Assembly: GCA_947471745.1 (NCBI GenBank)
Contig: CANJKZ010000503.1
Location: 124,001-188,000 of the forward strand
Direction of reading: 5' to 3'
Length of the DNA: 64,000 bases
From: Closterium sp. Naga37s-1
Taxonomy: Eukaryota; Streptophyta; Zygnematophyceae; Desmidiales; Closteriaceae
The translations under genes and the position numbers were made by a program. The notes beneath the pieces were generated by a model, which saw only the letters and a list, made by a program, of their open reading frames with translations, searched no databases and had not been told where the DNA came from. Positions 50,101-60,500 of this stretch are shown here, one piece after another; position 1 is the first letter of the stretch, and every line of letters starts with the position of its first letter.

Positions 50101-51885
50101 AGCGCCCCACATACTCTCTCCGTAGTCCTCCTCCGCTGCTGCCTCTGGGTTGTCCTCACCCTTTTGCTGCTCCTTGGTTGCTGCACCACTCTCCTTAGGT
50201 TCACTAAACTTGCTGGTCCCTCCAGGTTTGCTCTTCTTGAGCTCATTCTCCTTAGCGCGACAATTCGCGCCATCGTCGCTACCGACCGCTCCATCCTTGG
50301 TGCTGATGCTTGCTGCCACTTGCCTCTCCTTAGGCATAGGGACCACTGTGATCTGCCATATCTCGTTGTAGACATCCCTGTCCTCATGAAGGTCCCAAAG
50401 AATTCGATCGCCAAGCCTTGCGGTGTAGGTCTTGGCTCCCTTCGAGTTCGTGTCCATGCCGGCCTTTGCCAACCGCCGCACGGAAATCAGGTTTGCAGCA
50501 AGGCTGGGCACCCAAAGCACGTTCTTGAGGCCCACCATCTTCCCATCAGCACCCTTGAACATGGCCTTGCCCATGCCTTTCACCTCTGCTCGCTGCCCCA
50601 AAGCCGATGTGACATGCTTCACCGGTGACGGCTCGAGTTCGGTGAGCAAGTCCGGGCGAGGTGTCATGCTATAGGTAGCGCCACTATCAATCACCCAATA
50701 GTCCAGGGGGTGTAGGGTCACCTTCCCCACAGCTGCTGGCTCCTCAAAGCCTTCATCCTTCTCTGGACCAGCCGGTACTTGCGTCGACACGAAGTAGAAT
50801 AGACCCGGGTATCGATCGTCACTCGGGTCCTTGTCGTTGTCTCTGCTCTTCATGTTTGCAGCTCCGCCACCGCGACCGCCACGGCCTCCACGGCCTCGTC
50901 CTCTCCCTCCTCCTGCTCCTCTACCCTCTTGGCCTTGAGCAGGGGTCCAACCATCAGGGAGTTTGTAGCAGTCGCGCCACATGTGTCCGCTCTTGTGGCA
51001 ATAGTGACACTCGCCGTCGAATCGGCCGCGACCGCGTCCGTAGCTCTTGTCGTCGCTGCCGTAACCGCCACTCCTGCGGCCTCCGCCGAAGTTGCTGCCA
51101 CCAAACCTTCCTCCCCCTCGTCCTCTGCCTCTTCCTCGACCATATCCACGGCCGATGCTCGCTGCCCCAGCGCCATCCGCACTCGCCAACTCACGGCGGC
51201 GGAAATCCTCTTGAAGGATAGCTCGCTTCACGTCTTCAAGCGAGAGGCGGGGCAAGTCGCGATTAAGGTTGATGATGAGCGAGGACCATGACTCTGGGAG
51301 TAAGGCCAGCAACTTGGTCTTCTTTTGGAGCTCACTGTAGTTCAAATCAGCTCCCTCAAGCCGCGTCAACAAGTCGAAGAATTTCTGCACCCCTTCTTCA
51401 ACCGCTTCGTCTTCTTCAATTCGTAGTGCCGCCATTTGCCGTTCCAACACCACCGCTACCGCCGCTGTTGCAGGAGCATGTACACCCTTGAGAGCAGCCC
51501 ATGCCTTTGGTCCTTTCTCTGGTTCACGCTGGAATGGCTTGATGTGACGGATCTGACTGCTCCCCAACGCTTGCCCAAGTAAGAGATAGCCTTGTGCGCT
51601 CTTCCGCACCCACGGGCTCTTCTCCGGGTCGTTCTCGGGGCGCTTCTCCGTTCCTTCCATCACCTCCAGCAGGTCATAGTGGTCAAAGATGTTCTCCATC
51701 TTGAAGGACCATTCAGCAAAGTTGTCACCGTTGAACTTGTCAAGCCCAAACACCCTAGGCTCATCCCTAGGTGGGCCAAGACTTGGTTGCATGGGCGCCA
51801 TGGCTGAATCACGGGGTTGGCCTTGAGCTTGAGCTTCTCCACTGCCACCAGCACCTCTGCCACCCCTTTCCTCAGGTCCAGACAT
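47116..51885 (-). CDS. gag-pol: Gag-Pol polyprotein, Ty1/copia type, 1589 aa, intact
   Basis: This is a single frame encoding all proteins of the element. The first ATG (51885-51883, MSGPEERGG) is taken as the start; the frame stays open 11 codons further, through the PBS, but without an ATG. Domains in order are: Gag (about 44-235, starting LDKFNGDNFAEW); an Arg/Gly-rich stretch; a CCHC zinc knuckle (C293, C296, H301, C306); another RGG-rich stretch; an aspartic protease with DSG at 400-402; an LHRRMGH...CPTC zinc-binding integrase N-terminus; an integrase core with D682, D745 and E781 (35 residues between the last two); an acidic/Ser/Pro linker; reverse transcriptase from about 1078 with YVDD at 1258-1261; and RNase H from about 1436 (YSDASYA, D1440; SSVESEYMAL; YCDSQGAIAL), ending PADMMTKRL. 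No stop or frameshift is present and all catalytic residues I can check are intact. Gag and Pol share one frame, as is usual in plant copia. Confidence 0.95.
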   Translation of the reverse strand: MSGPEERGGRGAGGSGEAQAQGQPRDSAMAPMQPSLGPPRDEPRVFGLDKFNGDNFAEWSFKMENIFDHYDLLEVMEGTEKRPENDPEKSPWVRKSAQGYLLLGQALGSSQIRHIKPFQREPEKGPKAWAALKGVHAPATAAVAVVLERQMAALRIEEDEAVEEGVQKFFDLLTRLEGADLNYSELQKKTKLLALLPESWSSLIINLNRDLPRLSLEDVKRAILQEDFRRRELASADGAGAASIGRGYGRGRGRGRGGGRFGGSNFGGGRRSGGYGSDDKSYGRGRGRFDGECHYCHKSGHMWRDCYKLPDGWTPAQGQEGRGAGGGRGRGRGGRGGRGGGAANMKSRDNDKDPSDDRYPGLFYFVSTQVPAGPEKDEGFEEPAAVGKVTLHPLDYWVIDSGATYSMTPRPDLLTELEPSPVKHVTSALGQRAEVKGMGKAMFKGADGKMVGLKNVLWVPSLAANLISVRRLAKAGMDTNSKGAKTYTARLGDRILWDLHEDRDVYNEIWQITVVPMPKERQVAASISTKDGAVGSDDGANCRAKENELKKSKPGGTSKFSEPKESGAATKEQQKGEDNPEAAAEEDYGESMWGAIASAAFSNPTSATGECDWLTLHRRMGHVALPILQQLVKNEMVAGIRVKGEPDEVLGCPTCIQAKFTRFPFPSSEATAKAPLDEVVMDVVGPLKLGAAGAEYFLTIVDVYTRMTWVYVLAKKSDVAETLKTDWFPMVERQQDRLVKSIRTDRGGEFLSKEFGLWLKKNGIRHSLTMPYSPAMNGIAERANRTITEAARGLLIEAGLPDYFWPDAVRSTCVAKNRALTHVGADKWVPYVEWLGRKPKVDMLRVFGCMCMALVPKHLRHNKLGAKAVWAVHLGMAQNSKGWLLWDPFTKKFLVSRDCKFMENFMYKDWKAENEAKIGVRFGEVNSSGLEHVELPLELSSGSTTTRQSSLVNGGEEANDAEEEEEEVQQVSERAPSLPSRTTSAPRIRATPQQRQGLQVPAAEEEGRGKRRVQPPNRLTYDAPGKQGKTALAGAAMMVGDDEESDYEECAFAFFSPVEMPGEPATLKEPLESSDAEEWKKAMESELKSIEENDTFELVELPEGRTAITSKWLFKIKSDADGKIERYKSRLVAKGYQQKEKVDFKELFAPVVKPTTLRTLFAGAAIKGWVVKQMDIVTAFLNGILEEEIFMAQPEGFDDGSGRVWKLKKALYGLKQAPRQWYMKLREVLEGIGFTPSTADHSLFMLGEGEQRSFMVVYVDDILIFSPSSDLVKEVMLKLQDKFKCKALGDVNFYLGLHIERDVEKRCMRVHQRKYLEALAANFGQSEGHVATPFPSGFKCVKGPEEESVGEEERRRFHSLVGSLMYAAVNTRPDVAFATGQLARVVQCPNEEQVAAGMRVAKYLGQTPTVGLQYSAAAQRRQKGADGVEPGRLFLTAYSDASYASEPEDMTSVEGFICCVGGSPTAWESKKQVDQALSSVESEYMALFRAVREIVWQRRLLAELGEEQEGPTPLYCDSQGAIALAKDPVLHGLTKHMRVKWHWTRSMVTAGEVELRYVKTTGQPADMMTKRLVEQQHWKCCKLAGMALN

Positions 51886-51905
51886 TGTCGAAACTGCTCC
51901 AAGGG

Positions 51906-51917
51906 GCTCTGATACCA
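51906..51917 (-). promoter_or_regulatory. primer-binding site for initiator-Met tRNA
   Basis: Read on the minus strand this is TGGTATCAGAGC, two bases after the LTR end. It is complementary to the 3' end of plant initiator-methionine tRNA (known from many plant copia elements) and primes minus-strand cDNA synthesis. It also fixes which LTR is the 5' one. Confidence 0.93.
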
Positions 51918-51919
51918 CT

Positions 51920-52738
51920 TGTTATAGTCACAATAGGCTTGAATGTGCCTAAAACGAAAGATAGAGAGCACAGACGGATTTCTGCACAGCGGCTTCAAAC
52001 GTTGATAGCGTTCTGCTCACAGCTGCAAATGACTTGATTCAAATTGGATCTGGAGCGTCGTCACGTCGTCTACAATTAGCAATTTAGATTGCACGATTTG
52101 ATAAAGAATTGACGACACAGCGTCGGTTTGAACGAACGGTACTATGGCAGCCACTATAGTCTTAGAACACAAGATAGGAAGAGTTACGAGTTGGGAATGA
52201 CTCCCAGCTCCTACAAACCCCAAGAGCCGAGTTACAGTGATGTGGAACAGTGCCACACTGTCCCCAACCACGAAGGGTCTCGAAACTACCCTTCACTAGG
52301 GCCTACACCAAGTGAAATGTTACACTACACAAAGTAATGTAACTATCTTCAATATCTTGAGGTGTACCCTTTTGGCAAGCTTCGAAATCACTTGAGGCTT
52401 GACACCAAGGCTCGGGCTCTTCATCACAAACTCATCCTTGAGTTCTTGATGGGTCTGCTGCACACACCTGCGACACGCCGAACGTTCGACACAGGACAAA
52501 ATAGAAACCGCGCACGACAAAATAGAAACCGCGCGCGAGACACAAACGACCGCGTAACACGCGTCTAGCGATAACTCGCTATTGACTCGACACACACACT
52601 CGACATCATGACTCAACATTCACACACAATTATAAGCATGAAATATATATTATCCCATGCCCTCCTACCATTCCATACACACACACATTCACGCACACGG
52701 ACAACAAGCCGAGTGCAAACCGTAGGGTTGCACCAACA
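51920..52738 (-). repeat. 5' LTR of the nested copia element (right copy, 819 bp)
   Basis: This is the upstream LTR relative to the polyprotein, so it should carry the promoter. It has the same length as the left LTR. By eye it differs at eight scattered positions in the 51950-52240 part and at two adjacent bases near 52660. The 21-bp-period GACAAAATAGAAACCGCGC duplication lies at 52495-52534. Confidence 0.95.
52640..52655 (-). promoter_or_regulatory. candidate TATA element in the 5' LTR
   Basis: Read on the minus strand it contains ATAATATATATTTC, about 85-95 bp inside the LTR. It is the clearest TATA-like tract in the LTR and is oriented towards gag-pol. The transcription start cannot be fixed from sequence, so this is a suggestion only. 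Confidence 0.35.
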
Positions 52739-52743
52739 GTTCA
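52739..52743. repeat. target-site duplication GTTCA (right)
   Basis: The direct copy of 46251-46255, placed immediately after the CACCAACA terminus of the LTR. Confidence 0.93.
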
Positions 52744-54549
52744 TGCAATTTTGCACACGCTAGGCCCTTGTTCTTGCAATTTTGCACACGCTAGGCCCTT
52801 GTTCTTGAAATTTTGCACACGCTAGGCCCTTATTCTTGCAATTTTGCACTCACTAGGCCCTCGTTCTTGCAATTTTGCACATGCTAGGCCCTTGTTCTTG
52901 CTATTTTGCACACGCTAGGCCCTTGTTCTTGAAATTTTGCACACGCTAGGCCCTTGTTCTTGAAATTTTGCACACGCTAGGCCCTTGTTATTGCAATTTT
53001 GCACACGCTAGGCCCTTGTTCTTGCAATTTTGCACTCGCTAGGCCCTTGTTCTTGCAATTTTGCACACGCTAGGCCCTTGTTCTTGCAATTTTGCACACG
53101 CTAGGCCCTTGTTCTTAAAATTTTGCACACGCTAGGCCCTTGAACTTGCAATTTTGCACTCGCTAGGCCCTTTTTTTTGCTATTTTGCACACGCTAGGCC
53201 CTTGTTCTTGCTATTTTGCACACGCTAGGCCCTTGTTCTTGAAATTTTGAACTCGCTTGGCCCTTGTTCTTGCAATTTTGCAATTGCTAGGCCCTTGTTC
53301 TTGCAATTTTGCACACGCTAGGCCCTTGTTCTTGCAATTTGGCACACGCTAGGCCCTTGTTCTTGCAATTTTGCACTCGCTAGGATCTTGTTCTTGCTAT
53401 TTTGCACATGCTAGGCCTTTGTTCTTGCAATATTGCACATGCTAGGCCCTTGTTCTTGAAATTTTGCACACGCTAGGCCCTTGTTCTTGAAATTTTGCAC
53501 ACGCTAGGCCCTTGTTCTTGCAATTTTTCACTCGCTAGGCCTTTGTTCTTGCAATTTTGCACTCTCTAGGCCCTTATTCTTGCAATTTTGCACTCGCTAG
53601 GCCCTTGTTCTTGCTATTTTTCACACGCTAGGCCCTTGTTCATGCAATTTTGCAAACGCTAGGCCCTTGTTCTTGCAATTTTGCACACGCTAGGCCCTTG
53701 TTCTTGCAATTTTGCACACGCTAGGCCCTTGTTCTTGCTATTTTGCATACGCTAGGCTCTTGTTCTTGCAATTTTGCACACGCTAGGCCCTTGTTCTTGC
53801 AATTTTGCACTCGCTAGGCCCTTGTTCTTGCAATTTTGCCCTCGCTAGGCCCTTGTTCTTGGAATTTTGCAATCGCTAGGCCCTTGTTCTTGCAATTTTG
53901 CACTTGCTAGGCCCTTGTTCTTGCAATTTTGCACATGCTAGGCCCTTCTTCTTGCTATTTTGCACACGCTAGGCCCTTTTTCTTGCAATTTTGCACACGC
54001 TAGGCCCTTGTTCATGCAATTTTGCACACGCTAGGCCCTTGTTCTTGCAATTTTGCACATGCTAGGCCCTTGTTCTTGAAATTTTGCACACGCTAGGCCC
54101 TTGTTCTTGCAATTTTGCACTCGCTAGGCCCTTGTTCTTGCAATTTTGCACTCGCTAGGCCCTTGTTCTTGCAATTTTGCACTTGCTAGGCCCTTGTTCT
54201 TGCAATTTTGCACACGCTAGGCCCTTGTTCTTGCTATTTTGCACACGCTAGGCCCTTTTTCTTGCAATTTTGCACACGCTAGGCCCTTGTTCATGCAATT
54301 TTGCACACGCTAGGCCCTTGTTCTTGCAATTTTGCACACGCTAGGCCCTTGTTCTTGAAATTTTGCACACGCTAGGCCCTTGTTCTTGCAATTTCGCACA
54401 CGCTAGGCCCTTGTTCTTGCAATTTTGCACTCTCTAGGCCCTTATTCTTGCAATTTTGCACTCGCTAGGCCCTTGTTCTTGCTATTTTTCACACGCTAGG
54501 CCCTTGTTCTTGCAATTTTGCACACACTAGGCCCTTGTTCTTGCAATTT

Positions 54550-57500
54550 TGCACACGCTATGCCCTTGTTCTTGCAATTTTGCACTCGCTAGGCCCTCGT
54601 TCTTGCAATTTTGCACATGCTAGGCCCTTGTTCTTGCTATTTTGCACACGCTAGGCCCTTGTTCTTGAAATTTTGCACATGCTAGGCCCTTGTTCTTGAA
54701 ATTTTGCACACGCTAGGCCCTTGTTATTGCAATTTTGCACTTTCTAGGCCCTTGTTCTTGCAATTTTGCACTCGCTAGGCCCTTGTTCTTGAAATTTTGC
54801 ACACGCTAGGCCCTTGTTCTTGAAATTTTGCACACGCTAGGCCCTTGTTCTTGCAATTTTGCACACGCTAGGCCCTTGTTCTTGCAATTTTGCACTCGCT
54901 AGGCCCTTGTTCTTGCTATTTTGCACACGCTAGGCCCTTGTTCTTGAAATTTTGCACACGCTAGGCCCTTGTTCTTGCTATTTTGCACACGCTCGGCCCT
55001 TTTTCTTGCAATGTTGCACACGCTAGGCCCTTGTTCATGCAATTTTGCACACGCTAGGCCCTTGTTCTTGCAATTTTGAACACGCTAGGCCCTTGTTCTT
55101 GAAATTTTGCACACGCTAGGCCCTTGTTCTTGCAATTTTGCACACGCTAGGCCCTTATTCTTGCAATTTTGCACTCGCTAGGCCCTTGTTCTTGCTATTT
55201 TGCACACGCTAGGCCCTTGTTCTTGCAATTTTGCACACGCTAGGCCCTTGTTCTTGCAATTTTGCACACGCTAGGCCCTTGTTCTTGCAATTTTGCACTC
55301 GCTAGGCCCTCGTTCTTGCAATTTTGCACATGCTAGGCCCTTGTTCTTGCTATTTTGAACACGCTAGGCACTTGTTCTTGAAATTTTGCACACGCTAGGC
55401 CCTTGTTCTTGAAATTTTGCACAAGCTAGGCCCTTGTTATTGCAATTTTGCACACGCTAGGCCCTTGTTCTTGCAATTTTGCACTCGCTAGGCCCTTGTT
55501 CTTGAAATTTTGCACACGCTAGGCCCTTGTTCTTGAAATTTTGCACACGCTAGGCCCTTGTTCTTGCAATTTTGCACACGCTAGGCCCTTGTTCTTGCAA
55601 TTTTGCACACGCTAGGCCCTTGTTCTTGCTATTTTGCACACGCTAGGCCCTTTTTCTTGCAATTTTGCACACGCTAGGCCCTTGTTCATGCAATTTTGCA
55701 CACGCTAGGCCCTTGTTCTTGCAATTTTGCACACGCTAGGCCCTTGTTCTTGAAATTTTGCACACGCTAGGCCCTTGTTCTTGCAATTTTGCACTCGCTA
55801 GGCCCTCGTTCTTGCAATTTTGCACATGCTAGGCCCTTGTTCTTGCTATTTTGCACACGCTAGGCCCTTGTTCTTGAACTTTTGCACACGCTAGGCCCTT
55901 GTTCTTGAAATATTGCACACGCTAGGCCCTTGTTATTGCAATTTTGCACACGCTAGGCCCTTGTTCTTGCAATTTCACACTCGCTAGGCCCTTGTTCTTG
56001 AAATTTTGCACACGCTAGGCCCTTGTTCTTGAAATTTTGCACACGCTAGGCCCTTGTTCTTGCAATTTTGCACACGCTAGGCCCTTGTTCTTGCAATTTT
56101 GCACTCGCTAGGCCCTTGTTCTTGCTATTTTGCACACGCTAGGCCCTTGTTCTTGAAATTGTTCACTCGCTAGGCCTTTGTTTTTGCAATTTTGCACTCT
56201 CTAGGCCCTTATTCTTGCAATTTTGCACTCGCTAGGCCCTTGTTCTTGCTATTTTTCACACGCTAGGCCCTTGTTCATGCAATTTTGCAAACGCTAGGCC
56301 CTTGTTCTTGCAATTTTGCACACGCTAGGCCCTTGTTCTTGCAATTTTGCAGACGCTAGGCCCTTGTTCTTGCTATTTTGCATACGCTAGGCTCTTGTTC
56401 TTGCAATTTTGCACACGCTAGGCCCTCGTTCTTGCAATTTTGCACTCGCTAGGCCCTTGTTCTTGTTATTTTGCACACGCTAGGCCCTTGTTCTTGAAAT
56501 TTTGCACACGCTAGGCCCTTGTTCTTGAAATTTTGCACACGCTAGGCCCTTGTTATTGCAATTTTGCACACGCTAGGCCCTTGTTCTTGCAATTTCGCAC
56601 TCGCTAGGCCCTTGTTCTTGAAATTTTGCACACGCTAGGCCCTTGTTCTCGAAATTTTGCACACGCTAGGCCCTTGTTCTTGCAATTTTGCACACGCTAG
56701 GCCCTTGTTCTTGCAATTTTGCACTCGCTAGGCCCTTGTTCTTGCTATTTTGCACACGCTAGGCCCTTGTTCTTGCATTTTTTCACTCGCTAGGCCTTTG
56801 TTATTGCAATTTTGCACTCTCTAGGCCCTTATTCTTGCAATTGTGCACACGCTAGGCCCTTGTTCATGCAATTTTGCACACGCTAGGCCCTTGTTCTTGC
56901 AATTTTGCACTCGCTAGGCCCTTGTTCTTGCAATTTGGCACTCGCTAGGCCCTTGTTCTTGGAATTTTGCAATCGCTAGGCCCTTGTTCTTGCAATTTTG
57001 CACTTGCTAGGCCCTTGTTCTTGCAATTTTGCACACGCTAGGCCCTTGTTCTTGCTATTTTGCACATACTAGGCCCTTTTTCTTGCAATTTTGCACATGC
57101 TAGGCCCTTGTTCATGCAATTTTGCACACGCTAGGCCCTTGTTCTTGCAATTTTGCACACGCTAGGCCCTTGTTCTTGAAATTTTGCACACGCTAGGCCC
57201 TTGTTCTTGAAATTTTGCACTCGCTAGGCCCTTGTTCTTGCAATTTTGCACTCGCTAGGCCCTTGTTTTTTTCAATTTTGCAATTGCTAGGCCCTTGTTC
57301 ATGCAATTGTACACACGCTAGGCCCTTGTTCATGCAATTTTGCACACGCTAGGCCCTTGTTCTTGCAATTTTGCACACGCTAGGCCCTTGTTCTTGAAAT
57401 TTTGCACACGCTAGGCCCTTGTTCTTGCAATTTTGCACACGCTAGGCCCTTGTTCTTGCTATTTTGCACACGCTAGGCCCTTTTTCTTGCAATTTTGCAC

Positions 57501-60500
57501 ACGCTAGGCCCTTGCTCTTGAAATTTTGCACACGCTAGGCCCTTGTTCATGCAATTTTGCACACGCTAGGCCCTTGTTCTTGCAATTTTGCACACGCTAG
57601 GCCCTTGTTCTTGAAATTTTGCACACGCTAGGCCCTTGTTCTTGAAATTTTGCACTCGCTAGACCCTTGTTCTTGCAATTTTGCACTCGCTAGGCCCTTG
57701 TTTTTTTCAATTTTGCAATTGCTAGGCCCTTGTTCATGCGATTGTGCACACGCTAGGCCCTTGTTCATGCAATTTTGCACACGCTAGGCCCTTGTTCTTG
57801 CAATTTTGCACACGCTAGGCCCTTGTTCTTGAAATTTTGCACATGCTAGGCCCTTGTTCTTGCAATTTTGCACACGCTAGGCCCTTGTTCTTGCTATTTT
57901 GCACACGCTAGGCCCTTTTTCTTGCAATTTTGCACACGCTAGGCCCTTGCTCTTGAAATTTTGCACACGCTAGGCCCTTGTTCATGCAATTTTGCACACG
58001 CTAGGCCCTTGTTCTTGCAATTTTGCACACGCTAGGCCCTTGTCCTTGAAATTTTGCACACGCTAGGCCCTTGTTCTTGCAATTTTGCACTCGCTAGGCC
58101 CTCGTTCTTGCAATTTTGCACATGCTAGGCCCTTGTTCTTGCTATTTTGCACACGCTAGGCCCTTGTTCTTGAAATTTTGCACACGCTAGGCCCTTGTTC
58201 TTGAAATTTTGCACACGCTAGGCCCTTGTTATTGCAATTTTGCACACGCTAGGCCCTTGTTCTTGTAATTTCGCACTCGCTAGGCCCTTGTTCTTGAAAT
58301 TTTGCACACGCTAGGCCCTTGTTCTTGCAATTTTGCACACGCTAGGCCCTTGTTCTTGCAATTTTGCACTCGCTAGGCCCTTGTTCTTGCTATTTTGCAC
58401 ACGCTAGGCCCTTGTTCTTGCAATTTTTCACTCGCTAGGCCTTTGTTCTTGCAATTTTGCACTCTCTAGGCCCTTATTCTTGCAATTTTGCACTCGCTAG
58501 GCCCTTGTTCTTGCTATTTTTCACACGCTAGGCCCTTGTTCATGCAATTTTGCAAACGCTAGGCCTTTGTTCTTGCAATTTTGCACACGCTAGGCCCTTG
58601 TTCTTGCAATTTTGCAGACGCTAGGCCCTTGTTCTTGCTATTTTGCATACGCTAGGCTCTTGTTCTTGCAATTTTGCACACGCTAGGCCCTCGTTCTTGC
58701 AATTTTGCACTCGCTAGGCCCTTGTTCTTGCAATTTTGCACACGCTAGGCCCTTGTTCTTGCAATTTTGCACTCGCTAGGCTCTTGTTCTTGCAATTTTG
58801 CACACGCTAGGCCCTTTTTCTTGCAATTTTGCACATGCTAGGCCCTTGTTCTTGCTATTTTGCACACGCTAGGCCCTTGTTCTTGAAATTTTGCACCCGC
58901 TAGGCCCTTGTTCTTGAAATTTTGCACACGCTAGGCCCTTGTTATTGCAATTTTGCACACGCTAGGCCCTTGTTCTTGCAATTTTGCACTTGCTAGGCCC
59001 TTGTTCTTGAAATTTTGCACACGCTAGGCCCTTGTTCTTGAAATTTTGCACACGCTAGGCCCTTGTTCTTGCAATTTTGCACACGCTAGGCCCTTGTTCT
59101 TGCAATTTTGCACTTGCTAGGCCCTTGTTCTTGAAATTTTGCACACGCTAGGCCCTTGTTCTTGAAATTTTGCACACGATAGGCCCTTGTTCTTGCAATT
59201 TTGCACACGCTAGGCCCTTGTTCTTGCAATTTTGCACTCGCTAGGCCCTTGTTCTTGCAATTTTGCACTCGCTAGGCCCTTGTTCTTGGAATTTTGCAAT
59301 CGCTAGGCCCTTGTTCTTGCAATTTTGCACTTGCTAGGCCCTTGTTCTTGCAATTTTGCACACGCTAGGCCCTTGTTCTTGCTATTTTGCACACGCTAGG
59401 CCCTTTTTCTTGCAATTTTGCACATGCTAGGCCCTTGTTCATGCAATTTTGCACACCCTAGGCCCTTGTTCTTGCAATTTTGCACACGCTAGGCCCTTGT
59501 TCTTGAAATTTTGCACACGCTAGGCCCTTGTTCTTGAAATTTTGCACACGCTAGGCCCTTGTTATTGCAATTTTGCACACGCTAGGCCCTTGTTCTTGCA
59601 ATTTCGCACTCGCTAGGCCCTTGTTCTTGAAATTTTGCACACGCTAGGCCCTTGTTCTTGAAATTTTGCACACGCTAGGCCCTTGTTCTTGCAATTTTGC
59701 ACACGCTAGGCCCTTGTTCTTGCAATTTTGCACTCGCTAGGCCCTTGTTCTTGCTATTTTGCACACGCTAGGCCCTTGTTCTTGCATTTTTTCACTCGCT
59801 AGGCCTTTGTTATTGCAATTTTGCACTCTCTAGGCCCTTATTCTTGCAATTGTGCACACGCTAGGCCCTTGTTCATGCAATTTTGCACACGCTAGGCCCT
59901 TGTTCTTGCAATTTTGCACTCGCTAGGCCCTTGTTCTTGCAATTTGGCACTCGCTAGGCCCTTGTTCTTGGAATTTTGCAATCGCTAGGCCCTTGTTCTT
60001 GCAATTTTGCACTTGCTAGGCCCTTGTTCTTGCAATTTTGCACACGCTAGGCCCTTGTTCTTGCTATTTTGCACACGCTAGGCCCTTTTTCTTGCAATTT
60101 TGCACATGCTAGGCCCTTGTTCATGCAATTTTGCACACGCTAGGCCCTTGTTCTTGCAATTTTGCACACGCTAGGCCCTTGTTCTTGCAATTTTGCACAC
60201 GCTATGCCCTTGTTCTTGCAATTTTGCACTCGCTAGGCCCTCGTTCTTGCAATTTTGCACATGCTAGGCCCTTGTTCTTGCTATTTTGCACACGCTAGGC
60301 CCTTGTTCTTGAAATTTTGCACATGCTAGGCCCTTGTTCTTGAAATTTTGCACACGCTAGGCCCTTGTTATTGCAATTTTGCACACTCTAGGCCCTTGTT
60401 CTTGCAATTTTGCACTCGCTAGGCCCTTGTTCTTGAAATTTTGCACACGCTAGGCCCTTGTTCTTGAAATTTTGCACACGCTAGGCCCTTGTTCTTGCAA

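Larger units (their letters stand above)
46256..52738 (-). mobile_element. complete Ty1/copia retrotransposon nested in the 31-bp array (6,483 bp)
   Basis: The element has two LTRs of 819 bp each, TGTT...AACA termini, a GTTCA target-site duplication, a PBS beside the right-hand (5') LTR, a PPT beside the left-hand (3') LTR, and one uninterrupted Gag-Pol frame. All parts needed for retrotransposition are present. The two LTRs differ at about ten positions by my reading, with no length difference (about 98.8% identical), so insertion is fairly recent. Removing the element and one GTTCA restores a perfect 31-bp monomer of the TTCATGC type, so the array existed before the insertion. It belongs to a different copia lineage from elements 1 and 2: it has no long Gly/Ala linker and its LTRs are unrelated in sequence and length. 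Confidence 0.95.

Noticed and set aside
51906..51917. A tRNA gene
   Set aside because: Only the 12-nt complement of the initiator-Met tRNA 3' end is present, in PBS position; no cloverleaf can be drawn around it.
47089..51998. Many plus-strand and alternate-frame open frames across the nested element
   Set aside because: They are shadows of the single 1,589-codon Gag-Pol frame in GC-rich coding sequence.
17762..59268. Recurring 60-69 codon minus-strand frames (QNCKNKGLA...KLQEQGPSV type)
   Set aside because: They are the 31-bp repeat read through all three phases. They arise only where variants remove the TAG found every 93 bp, and identical copies simply mark higher-order repeats.
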